The notes under the pieces are model-generated. The model ran no database searches. It saw only the letters and a program-made list of their open reading frames with translations, and had not been told where the DNA came from. Of a stretch of DNA of 64,000 nt, positions 26,839 through 38,540 are shown in pieces. Source of the stretch: Chaetorhynchus papuensis (taxonomy: Eukaryota > Chordata > Aves > Passeriformes > Rhipiduridae); the NCBI GenBank assembly GCA_013396525.1, contig VWYX01001275.1, positions 62,001 to 126,000 on the forward strand. Direction: 5' to 3'. The translations under genes were made by a program, and so were the position numbers. The stretch's first letter is position 1. Every line of letters begins with the position of its first letter.

Positions 26839-27663
26839 TTTTCTGAGAAGCTATAAAAAAATTCAGAAGCCTTTGGTACCAGGTGGGGTCAGGTGGTCCC
26901 ACGTTAGCCTGTTCAAACTAGCACATCACAAGGGGATATCTGGCTGCCAAGATAAAAGATTTACAAAAAACGGTTTTAAAAAAAATAATAATAATTCGTG
27001 ATGAGCTTTGCTAAGAAGTGACCTGAATTTTGCTCCTGCTTCAGTGGGTTTTCTATGGAGTTGTCTTGGTAGCATTCTGCCGTTATCAGTCTAGAATTAG
27101 TTTTGTCGCTGACTTGTCTCTTCGATTTGTGTTCGAGAGTAGTGTTTGCTGACATGAATGTAGAGTACTGAGAATGTAGGAGGCGTGTGGGGAGAGCGCC
27201 GAGTCCTCGCCAGTGACCTTTCCGAGGAAACCAGCGCAGAGAGCAAACACCACCTGCGCTTTTCTTTTTAGCTATAGGTTTTTGACAGAGTACCAAACGT
27301 GGAGAGATTTTTCCTGATAAACAGTAGTTTAGTAGTGGTTGGTGCTGCAGAAGTGCATATGAAGGCTTAACCAAAATAATGGGAAGTAGGAAATCCAGGG
27401 GGTGTCAGACATAGAGATGTTTTTTCACTGACACCTGAGTTTACAAGTGCTGAATTAATAACTGGGAGTAACTGGCACCAGCAGCACACATTATAACCAA
27501 CCTGGTACTCTGACACCATGTGATCCAAAGGCAAGTGCTGCTTTCTTACAGATCAAGTGAAAAATAGCTGTCACCTATCCCACTTCTGCATGATAACTGA
27601 CTTAAAGCTTTGCTGGTTTTGATACACTGCCAAATTATTACTCAAACCTCGTGGCACTGTGCA

Positions 27664-29040
27664 CTAGAATCACAGAATCATAGAATATGCTGAGTTGGAA
27701 GGCACCCATCAGGATCCTCAAGTCTGACTCCTGGCCCTGCACAGGACACCCCAAGAATCACACCATGTGCCTGAGAGTGTCGTCCAAATGCTTCTTGAGC
27801 TCTCTCAGGCTTGTGCTGTGACCACTTCCCTGGGGAGCCTGTGCCAGTGCCCAACTACCCTCTGGGTGAGGAATCTTTTCCTGATATCCAATCTAAACCT
27901 CCCCTGACCCAGCTTCAGGCCATTCTCTCGGGTCCTGTCACTGGTAATGAGAGTGAAGAGATGAGTGCCTGCCCCTCCTCTTCCCCTCCTGAGGATGCTG
28001 AACACCACAGTGAGGTCTCCCCTCAGTCTCCCCTTCTCCAGGCTGAACAGACCAAGTGACCTCAGCCACTCCTCACCAGGCTTCCCTTCCAGACCCTTCA
28101 CCATCCCTGTGGCCCTCCTTTGGACACTCTCTAATGGCTTAATGTCTTCTTTACACTGTGGTGCCCAAAACTGCCCCCAGCCCTCGAGGTGAGGCCGCCC
28201 CAGTGCAGAGCAGAGCAGGACAATCCCCTCCCTTGCCCGGCTGGTGATGCTGTGCCTGATGCACCCCAGGACAGGGTTGGCCCTCCTGGCTGCCAGGGCA
28301 CTGCTGGCTCATGTTCAGCTTGCCATTGACCAGGACCCCCAGGTCCCCCCTTTTCCACAGTGCTGCTCTCCAGCCTCTCGTTCCCAGGTCTATACACAGA
28401 GCCAGGGTTGCCCTGTCCCAGGTGCAGAATCCAGCACTTGCCTCTGTTAAACTTCATACAGTTGGTGATTGCCCATCTCTCTTTAATTTGTCAAGGTCTC
28501 TCTGCAGGGCCTCTCTGCCCTCAAGAGAGTTGACAGCTTCTCCCAAGTTAGTGTCGTCAGCAGACTTAGTATTCCTTCAAATCCTGCATCCTGGTTCTTA
28601 ATGTTCAAGATGCCAGGGCCAAGGATGGAGCCATGTGGAACCCCACTGGTGACAGGTCACCAGTCTGATGTCGCCTCATTCACTGTAACCCTTTCTGGCC
28701 AACCTGTGAACCAGTTGCTCACCCATCCCATGATGGTTAATCCACATTTTGGTCAGAAGGGTACTTTTGATACAGCTTCAAAAGTTTTAATGAAATCCAA
28801 ATATATTACATCAACTTGCTTCCCTTGATCAGCTAAGGGGATTACTTTGTCATAGAAGGATATCAGGTTCGACAAGCAGGACTTGCCCCTCATGAAGCCA
28901 TGCTGGCTGTGACCAGTGACTGCATTGTCCTCCAGGTGTTTTTATATACCTTCCAGAATAATATTTTCCATTATTTTACTGGGCACTGAAGTGAGACTGA
29001 CAGGCCTGTAGTTTTGGGATCTTCCTTGAGTGCAACTTGA
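27664..29040 (-). mobile_element. CR1 LINE, 5'-truncated, antisense to MTURN
   Basis: The left end (27668-27690) is the complement of the CR1 terminal repeat (ATTCTATGATTCTGTGATTC), so the element runs on the minus strand. Reading that strand, reverse-transcriptase pieces occur in the right order: NYRPVSLTS near 29020, HGFMRGKSCL near 28890, VIYLDF near 28810, TSGVP near 28640, KFNRGKCWILHLG near 28440, LGLFSLEKGRLRGDL and HWHRLPREVV within 27805-28104. Frames are broken by stops and indels (for example GI-stop-KHL near 28940), and the catalytic ADDT survives only out of frame. The copy is dead and lacks the endonuclease half. The right border is uncertain; 29041-29160 may also belong to it. 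Confidence 0.93.
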
Positions 29041-29995
29041 ATGCTACTTAATACTGAAGCCATAAGGGTATCAACCAGCACCTGGCTCTTAAAATTATGC
29101 TGGACCTCTTCCTCTTCTAGGCCTTTGAGCTAGTCTGGGAATTTACACCTTGTTGGAGGGGAACTAAAATACTGCTTCAGCTGATATAAAATCTGGTGAG
29201 GTTTTACTTATCAGGGGATTTGCTCCCCAAGGGGTTTGGTGAGGGTCTTGGTATAAAGGAAAAGAAGACCCCCTGTATTTTATACCTGTTTTACATAGTT
29301 CCAAGTAACTTCATCCGAGTGCCAGACTGTGAAGATGCAGGGTGTCTTTATTTACTTGCCTTTTGTACAGAAAATGTAAGAAGCAAAGGTAATTCTGTTG
29401 TAATACAGCTGTTTTCCACAATCAAGAAAAATGTTTCTAAATTTGCTCCTTTTTTTCCAATTTTTTAAAAATTGTGAAACAAAGGTCACACGCTTCAAAA
29501 GCCCTTTTATACAGAATTAGCTTTATAAAAAAAGAGTGAGCAAAGAGAAAATGCTTGGACAACTCCTATAAACAACTCGCATCATTTTAAAAACCCTGTT
29601 GTTAATGATGTCTCCTTTTCAGCAGATTTTTTAAAGACTCTTTTTCCAGGGTTACTAAAGAGAGCAAGTTTTCTTGATGGTTTACATTTATGATGGTGGT
29701 TTGAGTGATGCATAGCACATGATTTTTTCTGTCAGAGGCAAAGATCTTCCATAACTGGGACGATGTGTGGTACCTGAGTCTGCACAGAAGTGTCTGCAAC
29801 ACTGTAAAAGTCGGAGTTTAAGAATATAAAAAAACAGTGGGAGAAAAACAGAGCTTAATGCAACTTTGTACATTCTTTCAGCATGCAGGCATAAACATGG
29901 TAGTTGCAGCACCTTTTCTATGGACTAGTGACGTGAGAACTGTGGCAGTTCACTGTATAACACTGTACAGCAGCAATAGGCTTTTTGCTTACTGA

Positions 29996-30001
29996 AATAA
30001 A
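29996..30001 (+). terminator. Candidate polyadenylation signal in MTURN 3' region
   Basis: Canonical AATAAA in AT-rich sequence about 3.2 kb past the MTURN stop; it could produce a shorter 3' UTR isoform. Confidence 0.3.
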
Positions 30002-31109
30002 CTGTAAGACCAGTGGTTTCCATCCCTGCTTTAAGTCCCTAAATTTTTCTTTCCTCTCCAGCTGGAACAGATGCTATAACCTTAAAGAGAGCCTTCCTTT
30101 GGGAGAACCTTTCTCTTCACAGCATCCAGTCCTTGGGTTGTGGCTCGCACAGGTAGATCTCCTGGGGCTGACTTTTCCTCTGCTCTAGTGTCATGCAAGC
30201 GAGCAATTTACAGCAGTGCAGGCTGGAGGCAAAGTCTCAGGTTTGCTGGGCACTCGCAGCCACTGGTTTGAGGGGCAGGTGGCTGGCACCAGCGTGCAGG
30301 TGCGGGCACCCCTCACACACCTGCATGGGCCCCAGGCACGGCTGCCCCGTGAGCTGGGCTGCAGGCCCGGCCTGACTGGGACACAGCCCTCTGCCTTTTG
30401 CAGGCAGGCAGGCTCCCAGCTGGATCAGTCCCACCGTCTGGCCCAGTGTGGGGCTGCACGGATGAGCGCTGCCCCAGCAGAGGGGAGGCTGCAGGGTGGC
30501 CGTGGGTGGCAGCTGAGGAGCACCTTGCACCATCTCAGGGCCTGCGGCGGAGGTGGGGACCGGCCTAAGTGCTGTGAGGGATTGACTCCACAATCAAGGC
30601 TCAGTGGCAACTGGGCTCTGGTGGCAGTGGGATAGGCAGGATTTCATGAAATGAGGAAAGACTGTAAGATCCAGTGCTTGTAATTCCATACAGGAGGTTG
30701 TAATATGTATTGCACTCTGCTACCTTTCCCTGCGGATTGATTGAATTGTTAATGAGCGGTTGAGCATTAATACAGTTGCAAGCAAACAATGCTGTAAATT
30801 ATGTAGATATATTGTTATTATTTTCTGTATTCACTAACTCACTTTTTCTTTGGAATGCCATATACCGTTTGAGTGACTTCCACACAGACTGCACGTGCTG
30901 GACAGCTGGGGGGCCCTTCTGCAGTGCTCTCCCCTGCAAAACTCGCACTGAAGCCAGTGAGATTTTGTTCAGACAGGACCTGCAGGACCAGGGAATGTGT
31001 GAGGCTTGGTCCTACAGAAGGCTGAGTGCTCTCATTTCCTCCCACTCTGCTAGGAGCCGAATGTGTTGAGCCCTGCTGCTGAACTGAAGCATGACCAGGC
31101 AGCACTGAG

Positions 31110-31115
31110 AATAAA
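31110..31115 (+). terminator. Candidate distal polyadenylation signal of MTURN
   Basis: AATAAA followed by AT-rich sequence, with a second AATAAA 42 bases on at 31152-31157. The paired signals and the following T-rich sequence make this the favoured distal end. Confidence 0.4.
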
Positions 31116-31385
31116 CTGGAATTTTATACATAGAAAATTGAATTTCCATGTAATAAATGTGAATGAGCATTAATATAGATGTATTTTATCAAAAAATATT
31201 GATTCCTTACTTTGACCAAAAACATTTCTGTATTACTGTGTTACTTTTCCATACTTGCCAAATGATGCAAGAGATGTGGAACTGGTTTGGTTGTACTCTG
31301 AAATGTTTTTATATTTCATCTGTTATTTTATTTTTCCCTCCCTCCTACCACATATTGCAGTTAGTAGCCATTCAGTAATTAATCA

Positions 31386-31540
31386 GGGGGAGCATAACCC
31401 AGTGGCTAGGCTGCCAGACTGAGACACAAGATTTGCCAACACATGCATAAATGCTTGCAAGCGTGGGTACTCAGTGAGATGTGGGTTTGTAGCTCTGCCA
31501 TTGCCTTGCCCTGAGCTTTAGGTGGGTCTCAGTCACTGAA
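31386..31540 (+). mobile_element. Possible decayed tRNA-derived SINE
   Basis: TAACCCAGTGG resembles an RNA polymerase III A box, and TGGGTTTGTAGCTCTGCCAT, about 90 bases on, resembles the B-box region of MIR-like SINEs (which reads gggttcaaatcccagctctgccat). The A-to-B spacing is too long for an intact tRNA and the B box is degenerate, so it is not a tRNA gene. Confidence 0.25.
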
Positions 31541-32863
31541 AATTCAGGGCAGGACTCCAGTTATGCATCCAGGCCTCCAGAAAATTTAGCAGGAGCAGGG
31601 TAACTCCTCTGAAAGTCCCACCTTAAGCCTTTTGTAAAAGGGGCTGTTAGTATTATTTGTCCAGCAGTGTGTATGGTGCTTTAGGCCTGTGGGTGAACAG
31701 GTATACACATGATCATTGCCTTTCCTCAGAGCAAACCAGTAATGAAAAGGCAGGGAAGGGTTTCCCTTTTCCCTCAGCCTTTCTCATAGGCATTTCATGC
31801 TCTAACTAGATATAAATACAGCAGAGCAGAGCCTCTTGCAGAACTGGTGCTTCCGAATATGAGTCGCATGAATGCCATCAGCAGAGTGCTGCTTGGGCAA
31901 TGAAAAATACATGGGATGCCAGAGGAAAAGGCAGATTTTAGAAATGTGACAGCTGCAGGGGAAAGAGCAAGCAAAGCCCCTTCAGAGAGAGAGAGGTGCT
32001 GAGATTTCTGAGACAGCCAAAGCCACCCTGCTGAGTATTTGCATATTGAACCCAGTTTATAAAAAAGCTCTTCTGCACACTGCTGAGGCCTTGAGCTCAG
32101 TTGTGTTTTCCTGGTAGTGTCCTGCCTGATTGATGCATTGAGATGGTTGAGGGAGGAAGGGATGGAGAAGGCAAACTGAAAAGCCTATTCCTCTTCCCCA
32201 GCATTATGATGTTGTGTGAGTAGGAAGGAGCAACACTCAGGGTGCAGGAAGCTCCTTTTTTAGGTGCATGGTAACATCTCTTAAAAGGACTTGCTCATGA
32301 GAGAAAAAATTGTCAGACTGTTGCCTTGCAGGAACTGGGGGAATAGCTCACCCCTGAGCACGATGACCTGAACCCCTACCAGACTTCAGCTCCACCTCCT
32401 GCCCTGCTCCGGGCTCTTTCCAGGCAGTTTCCCTCTGTGTGTAGTGCTATGCCTTTCAAAGTCTCATGCTTGTAAGAATGCCACTTCTGCTGGGAATAGC
32501 CAGAGTTAGTTTTCCTGCATCAGTGACGTGCACGCCAGCTGCTGCATCTCGTCATTGCGTCCCACCTAAGGTGTGCTCTGTGAGATGATGGCTGGGAGCA
32601 GCGGGGAGGAGTTTCTGCTGCAACATTGCTTTAGTAGGTCCCTGCCCTTTCCCCCTCTGCAAGGTGGGACATGAGACTGTGACAGTGGAAGTGATTGCAA
32701 TAACATTGTGGACATTGTTTTAGAAAGCTGCCATTCAGGACATGTTCCCAGCCTCTTTCAGCATGTTTCCTGATCTTTCTCTGGGATCCAGGGCTGATGT
32801 CTATTGGCTTTACTCAGTGTTAGCTTTAGCAGTGGCAGGAGGCAGGGTTACAACTTCATCCAT

Positions 32864-32929
32864 CCTTACCGTGTGTCCAGCCTTACCGTGTGTCCATCCT
32901 TCCCTCCTGTCCATCCTTACCATTGTGTT
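32864..32929. repeat. Short 17-base minisatellite, about 4 units
   Basis: Units of 17 bases beginning CCTTACCGTGTGTCCA; the first two are nearly perfect and the next two diverged. Confidence 0.8.
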
Positions 32930-35914
32930 TGCCTCAGAAGTTCTCATTCCCAGAAGAAGGAAAGCATAGGAAGGAGGAGAGAAATACCTCTTGTCTCCCA
33001 CAGCTTGCAGCCAGGCACATCAGTGGAGCTGCAGTTCAGCATGGTGTGAGTTGCACTGTCCCTCCTGTACAGGGGGAGGAGGTGATGTGGGAGATGTGTT
33101 GTCCCTTGAGGACCCCTGAGTGGTCTGTGCTGGACAGGTGTTAGGCAGAAGACAGCATTCATTTTAGGTGCCAAACCCAGTATCTTTGCACAGGCAGTGA
33201 TGTCTAGCCAAATAATCCGGTCTCTGAAAATCATAACCCATTGAGGCTTTCCAGGCTGGGCATCCAGAAAATGAGACTTGTCTGGTTGCCTGGTCACTGG
33301 GATGTCTCTTTCTCATTGCTGGCTGGTTTTGGTATGGCCAGAGGACATGGGAAATTGGGAAGGATCCCTTCAGGGGCTGGATGCCCCTTTCTGTAAATTG
33401 CTGAGCGGAGGCAAATGCTTTGTTTTATGTGTTTAATTCTGGCAGGACCTCCCCTCCTCTCCAGCAGCCTGTCTCTGCAGCCAGCTGCAGCTGGGAAAGC
33501 TTTGTGTGAGAGCCAGGCAGGAGTGACTCAGGGCAGCAGCTCCTAGACCCTGTAACAGGCTGGACTTGAGGTCATCCTTGCTGGGTAACTACAGAGCTGA
33601 AGGCTCGGGGACATCACTTCCAATGCAGATATTTAAGTAGAGTCCTTAAATTTGGTCCTTAGAGGGAAGACCTTGTCACTTTGGGTTTTTATTGGACTTC
33701 TGAGACTTAGTTGCACTGTTAGTGTCTGATGTCTGCGGCAGGTGTACAGAGGAAACCTCTTCACTTAGCCACATTTACTTGTTCAGTGAGCCAAATTATC
33801 TTTTACATGACCTGTGTCTGACTTTTTTCTCATTGCTTTTTTTTTTTTTTAAAGAAAGACAATCCCTGAAGGCACATCTGCATTATTGCAAATCCCAGTT
33901 TATACAGAGCTGCGTAGCACTGCACTGTCAGTACAAGCTCGGACATAAAAAAAAATACTGATTAACAAAAAGGGCCTTCATTTGTCTACAAGAAAAAACC
34001 CCAAACTTCTTTGAACTAGTTATTGCTGACTATCGTGAAGCTTACTGGTTTCATGTAAAATGCATTGAACTTTGAAATTCCCTTTCTCTACCAACATGCT
34101 GTTGCTCATGTAGGCAAAGATCTGTGGTAAGACTGCACGTAAAGGAAACTCATCTTCAGGGGTGGTGGTGGTAGAAATGTCAGCTCTGGATTTCAGTCAA
34201 TGCAATCTTTTTGTCAAGTTTTCCTTTACTAATGCAGGGACTAGTCAGCCCTCAACACATCAAGCAGAAATCACGTTGTGCCACGCCGTGCCAAGGCTGT
34301 CTTTGGTGTGGTTTCCACTCTTTTTCTGGCTGGAAGATCACTCTGTCTTTGGGACTACAAAGCTGTGAAAGGAGTCACCAAAAGAAGTTGCCCTATTGTT
34401 CAGCACTTCCAAAGGTGTAAGCCTTCAGTGGAGCACTGCCTTCCTTCTGAGCCTCCTTCCTCGTCCACCACCAAGGTGTCAAATCCAGCAGTGTCATTAC
34501 ACCATGAGCTTGCCATTAAAGAGCTTACCAAACTCTGATGACTGATGGTGTCTTTTCTCTGTGAGCAAAATCAACTCAGCTTTGAATCTGAGGGGCTAAA
34601 ACGCAGCTACAATGCATGTGGCACAGGCTAGATGTTCATGGGCACTGCTGGTGCATGGTGGAATAACACAGTGTTTGCAGGCATAAGGAGGAGAAAATGA
34701 TGTCGTCTGAGCTTGGGCACTGCAAGGCCAGCCTGCTGGACCAGAATTATCAGGTGGTTTGGTTTGGCACAGTCTGAGGCAGTGGATTTGCTGTCAGAAG
34801 CTGGGAATTGGTGATAATATTTGTATGTGAGCCAGTACTTCAGACCTCTCAGGTCCTTTTCTGTTTTGCACAGATTAGGGAGACATCTGTTCTAATTAAG
34901 AGACATGTAACGATGCGGAAATGAAAATGGTGGTTCTGTTCAAATAATTTGTCTCTTTTCTTTAAACGCTTCACTCTTTAATTGTTGCTTTGACATCTTC
35001 TCACCCTGATTTAGTTGAAAGAGTCAAGCCAGTCGTTACCTTTTGTCATGAGCCTCTGTGGGTTGACATCTTCCAGCCCATGGAAGAGGAAGTGCTTTAA
35101 CTTAGCACTTGCCTTGCCTTTTTGGCACTTCCCAGGGCATGAGCACTGAGTAGGAGCACACCAGTTACATGCCCTCTGGTATGCCCAGAACCCCAAGCAC
35201 TGCCTGTAAGGTCATTCCTGTGGCTGGTGGAGTGCCTGCCGGGAGTGACTCCATCATGTTGGAGTGCAATCCCAACAACACAAGCCCCACAGCCTCTTGA
35301 GAGACCTTTGCATATGGTGGAAGCCACTGGGTCAGTTAGGCTCTGGCTACAGATACAGCTGCCCTTGCAGAATCAGTGCTGTTCCCAAGCACCTCTTCAG
35401 CTGCTTGGAGCCTGCTGCTCTCCCAGGTCTACTGGGTGAGCTTCTTCCACAAAGTGGTGGCTGCAGCTGGGGACACTGCCATGTGCACAGTTTTTTCCCA
35501 GTTCAAGTCTGTCCACACTCCAGCTCTCCAAAGTTAGGTCACACCTTCCCCAGACCAAGAAATTGGGATATTCCTGGGCTGTGATAGGCTTTGGCTTTGT
35601 ATCAAGGAGAACAGGTCCATTAGAGGCACGCAGTATGTGCTGCCTGTGTTGGCTCCTGCCTAATGCCCTGTCCCCCGCCACAGCTGTCCTCAATCCTCCA
35701 GATGGCAAATGCTGTTACCCCCTCGGCAACACCATATGCTGTTTTAAGGAGCACATCAGGTTTTACGTTTTCTTCATGTTCCTTCTACTCCGTGACAAGG
35801 TTCTTGCTTCTGCCACTTGTTTACTGATTGATGAAATGCCGTAAAAAAGCACATTTAACTTTATTTCCAGTAAAGGTATGGGTATATGCGTCCATGCTTT
35901 TCACCGAGTAGTGC

Positions 35915-36050
35915 TGTACTTGTGACACCAAGGCAAGGTCTTTATACCTTTTATTAGACAAACTGATGTGGAAAGCCACAAGCTCTCAAACTCCCAAACT
36001 CCCAGCGTGCTTCTCCACACTGGAAAGCAGCGATTGTATGAAGCAGTCTG
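35915..36050 (-). mobile_element. Decayed ancient amniote repeat tail
   Basis: On the minus strand the order GGAGAAGC, then TTTGAGAGCTTGTG, then AGTTTGTCTAATAAAAGGTAT, then CCTTGCC follows a repeat tail common in reptile and mammal genomes (gaagaag...cgaaagcttgt...agttggtccaataaaagatatta...ccttgtc). The stem-plus-GAAAGC part of that tail resembles the hammerhead ribozyme core described in Penelope-like retroelements. Here the core is mutated. The class assignment is from memory and uncertain. Confidence 0.4.
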
Positions 36051-38441
36051 ATAGCAGGTAATACCTCCCCAACAACCTAACCTTGCTTGTACACATTTCT
36101 TGAGATATTGCTGCCATAAAGGTGAGATGCAAGAGGCAGTGTTGTAGCCAAGGTTTTATTTACAGCCCCTCGTAGTGCTAAAGGAACGAGGAGTGGGTTG
36201 TGTCAGCTGTGTTATCCCCGCCACAGGGCTCCTGAAGAACCTGTGAAGGGCTGTATCGTGCCATGAGCTTTGACGCTTTTATGTTTTTGGGTTTGTAGCA
36301 GTCCCCTAGAGGTCAGCAGAGCCTAGGTTTTGAAACAGCTCTAGCTGATGGTAGCTTTGCGGGGATGATGAAAGCAAGTTTGCTGCTGGCCTGTGAGACG
36401 CTGCTTTTTCTGTCTGGAAATTTTGGCTGTTGCTGGAGAAGGGATCAGGCTGGGGAAGAAAAGAATCAGCTCATGGGGCAAGAAGTCCTTCTTTGGAGAC
36501 AGGCTTTTCCTTTGCAGAGAGGCAGGCAGGTTGAGAACCTGAAGCAAGAGGGAGAAGCAGCCGGAAGATGAGTGCCAGCACTGTCAAAGCTGCACAGGGC
36601 AGTGGCAGCTGGTGCCTACACCTCTTGGCTCCGATGGTACCCATTCCTTCTGGGATCGCTGCTGGACTGTAGTGCATCAGGAGCAGTGTCCCAGCCATGC
36701 TTTGTGTGTGTGCATCTGCGCTCCAGTGCTGCAGTGGTGTGGCTGATGGTCACACTGGTCTGCCCTCAGTGTCCACCTGTGTCCACCGTGCCATGCTGGC
36801 CTCAGACACTGTGCAGCTGCTGGTCAGATGTTACCTCTGCTTGCCCAGATCCTTGCAATCCCAGCCTATTTCATGCAGGCACTCATTTTACCTGCCACCC
36901 TGGTCCAGGACTGGAGGTGGAGCTGAGTTTTCCCTGGACCTTTTCAGCTTCTCGGGTTGGAACAGCAGTGTAAGGGAACCAAGCTCTGCCACATGCAAAT
37001 TACTTGGGGCTGGCAAGCAGGTCACAGTCACTCCATATCCAGCCATGCATTCCATGTCCTTGCCTTGCAGCAAGCAGCCCTGTCAGGGGGGAGACCTGAA
37101 CCAGTGCCTGCAGGACACTGCCAACATGTGCATCACATATCTCAGTAATGAGAAAATGAGTTACCTTGAGTGGATGTGAATTTGCATTTGCCCTACACAC
37201 TGCTCACCCTCTCCCCAGCTACAGCTGCAGGCTAAATAACTGGGAGTGCAGTTGGCAAAATATGCCTCTTTCTCCCCAGCTTTCCTCCTGGTCAGCATAC
37301 TCAGGTCTGTGGCTGCCCTTTTCCCTGTTGTTTAGCTGGAAACCCTCCAAGCACAGCTCTCCGTTTTCCTCTGCATCCTCAAGGATTATATGCTCAGCTC
37401 CAGCAAAGAGCAGAGACTTGCAGGAGGACACATTGTGCTAGAAATGCAGCGATTCACACAGAAAATCAGTGCCAGATTTTATGCCTTCACACTGTCTGTT
37501 TCGGTTAATAAAAGTTTGGAAATTTTTATTTTGGCTCTTCTTGAAGGTTTTTCTTTTTTATTATCCTGTTACTCCCTGTTTACTGTATTTCTTTTTGTTT
37601 CTGCAAACCCCTTATCAGGGGAGGATTGAGCTGCCTGTGAGTCATGTAGCAGCGATGGGGAGTGGCAGCTCTGGGAGCCGAGCATGTGAGTTTGTGCCCA
37701 GCTCGCATCATCTCATGACAAAGGCTGCTGATGTGCCACCCAGCTGCCAATGGCCCTCTTGGCTGCCACTGCCTAGGGTGGTCAACCAGGTGCCAGTCAC
37801 ATCTCTCCTCCTCCATGTGCCTCTGGCTATGGAAGGTGAGTGCCTTAACCTTGATGAATTCAGCTCTGGTTTGTGAGCCTTCTGAAGTCAGTGTAGCAAT
37901 AAAATTACTTATGCAAAACCTAAATTACAAAGCACAGACCGTGGACCCTTTCTTGCCGTTGCAAAATATCTGAGCCTGAGGGCATGACAGTTTTATGGAT
38001 GCAGAAAGCCGTGAGCTGCAGATGTAAAGTAGGATAATGAAATGTTTGCTGAGACCTTTCCAACTGTGCATCAGGACCAGTGCATGGGTGTGTGTTTTTC
38101 CAGCTCTGCAGGATAGCAGAAGGCACCTTTCTGGGAATCACAAGAGCAAGGCTCTTGCTAAATTCCTTTAGGTTTTGTCAATGTACAGTTTTTTTGTTTT
38201 GTCATCCAAAAAAAGGGAGGGCACTACCTGCAGAACCAGTAATGCGATCACTAACCAGGGTTCATCAGCATTCCCTGAACCTTCCCAAGCAGAGATGAGC
38301 AATTAAGTAGCTAACTGGCCCCATGCAGCATCCCTGCTGAAAACAGATCAGCAAAGGCCCCAGGAACATGCTTTCATCCATCAGCACATAAAAGAGCTCA
38401 AGATGGAAAATGGGGATAGACTTGCCATCTCTGGGTTAGAG

Positions 38442-38540
38442 TTATAGAATCATTAAGGTTGGAAAAGGCCTCTAATTAATCACTGAGCCTTTTACCCAAC
38501 ACTGCCAGGTCCACCACTAAACAATCTTCAGAAACATGTA
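38442..38540 (-). mobile_element. CR1 LINE 3' end, about 100 bases
   Basis: The + strand reads TATAGAATCATTAAGGTTGG, continues GAAAAGGCCTCT and reaches CACTGCCAGGTCCACCACTA, the complement of the CR1 3' tail. Only the extreme 3' end is present, as usual for this family's severe 5' truncation. Confidence 0.85.

Larger units (their letters stand above)
14408..31180 (+). other. MTURN: MTURN gene: readable exons, introns and putative 3' UTR
   Basis: Maturin is a small, highly conserved, mainly cytoplasmic protein. In the literature it promotes differentiation of neural progenitors (shown in Xenopus) and has been linked to megakaryocyte differentiation with ERK/JNK and NF-kB signalling in human cells. 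Here three coding exons (14408-14560, 20329-20451, 26728-26838) join at codon boundaries through GT-AG introns of 5,768 and 6,276 bases. They encode 128 residues; the family has 131, so only about three residues including the start Met are lost in the gap. No frameshift or internal stop is present, and the gene appears intact and under strong constraint. The 3' boundary is inferred from AATAAA motifs near 31110 and 31152. Confidence 0.9.
26839..31180 (+). other. MTURN: Putative long 3' UTR of MTURN, with CR1 insertion
   Basis: No further exon follows the stop. The first 820 bases are unique sequence. A CR1 fragment occupies about 27664-29040. Unique AT-rich sequence resumes and is broken by a GC-rich block at 30180-30640. 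AATAAA motifs at 29996-30001, 31110-31115 and 31152-31157 are possible ends. The mammalian gene, as I recall, also has a 3' UTR of several kilobases. The extent is inferred, not proven. Confidence 0.5.
31181..38441. other. Gene-free stretch downstream of MTURN
   Basis: No exon with recognisable homology is seen. It contains a small minisatellite (32864-32929), a T-run at about 33838-33851, a decayed repeat tail (35915-36050) and GC-moderate sequence at 35200-37300 with many overlapping chance frames on both strands. No CpG island and no RNA gene are visible. Confidence 0.6.

Noticed and set aside
27805..28457. Open frames with reverse-transcriptase-like sequence on the minus strand
   Set aside because: They are remnants of the CR1 element and not host genes; frames are broken and the endonuclease part is absent.
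31386..31460. tRNA gene
   Set aside because: Only an A-box-like motif is present; no cloverleaf or proper B box at tRNA spacing.
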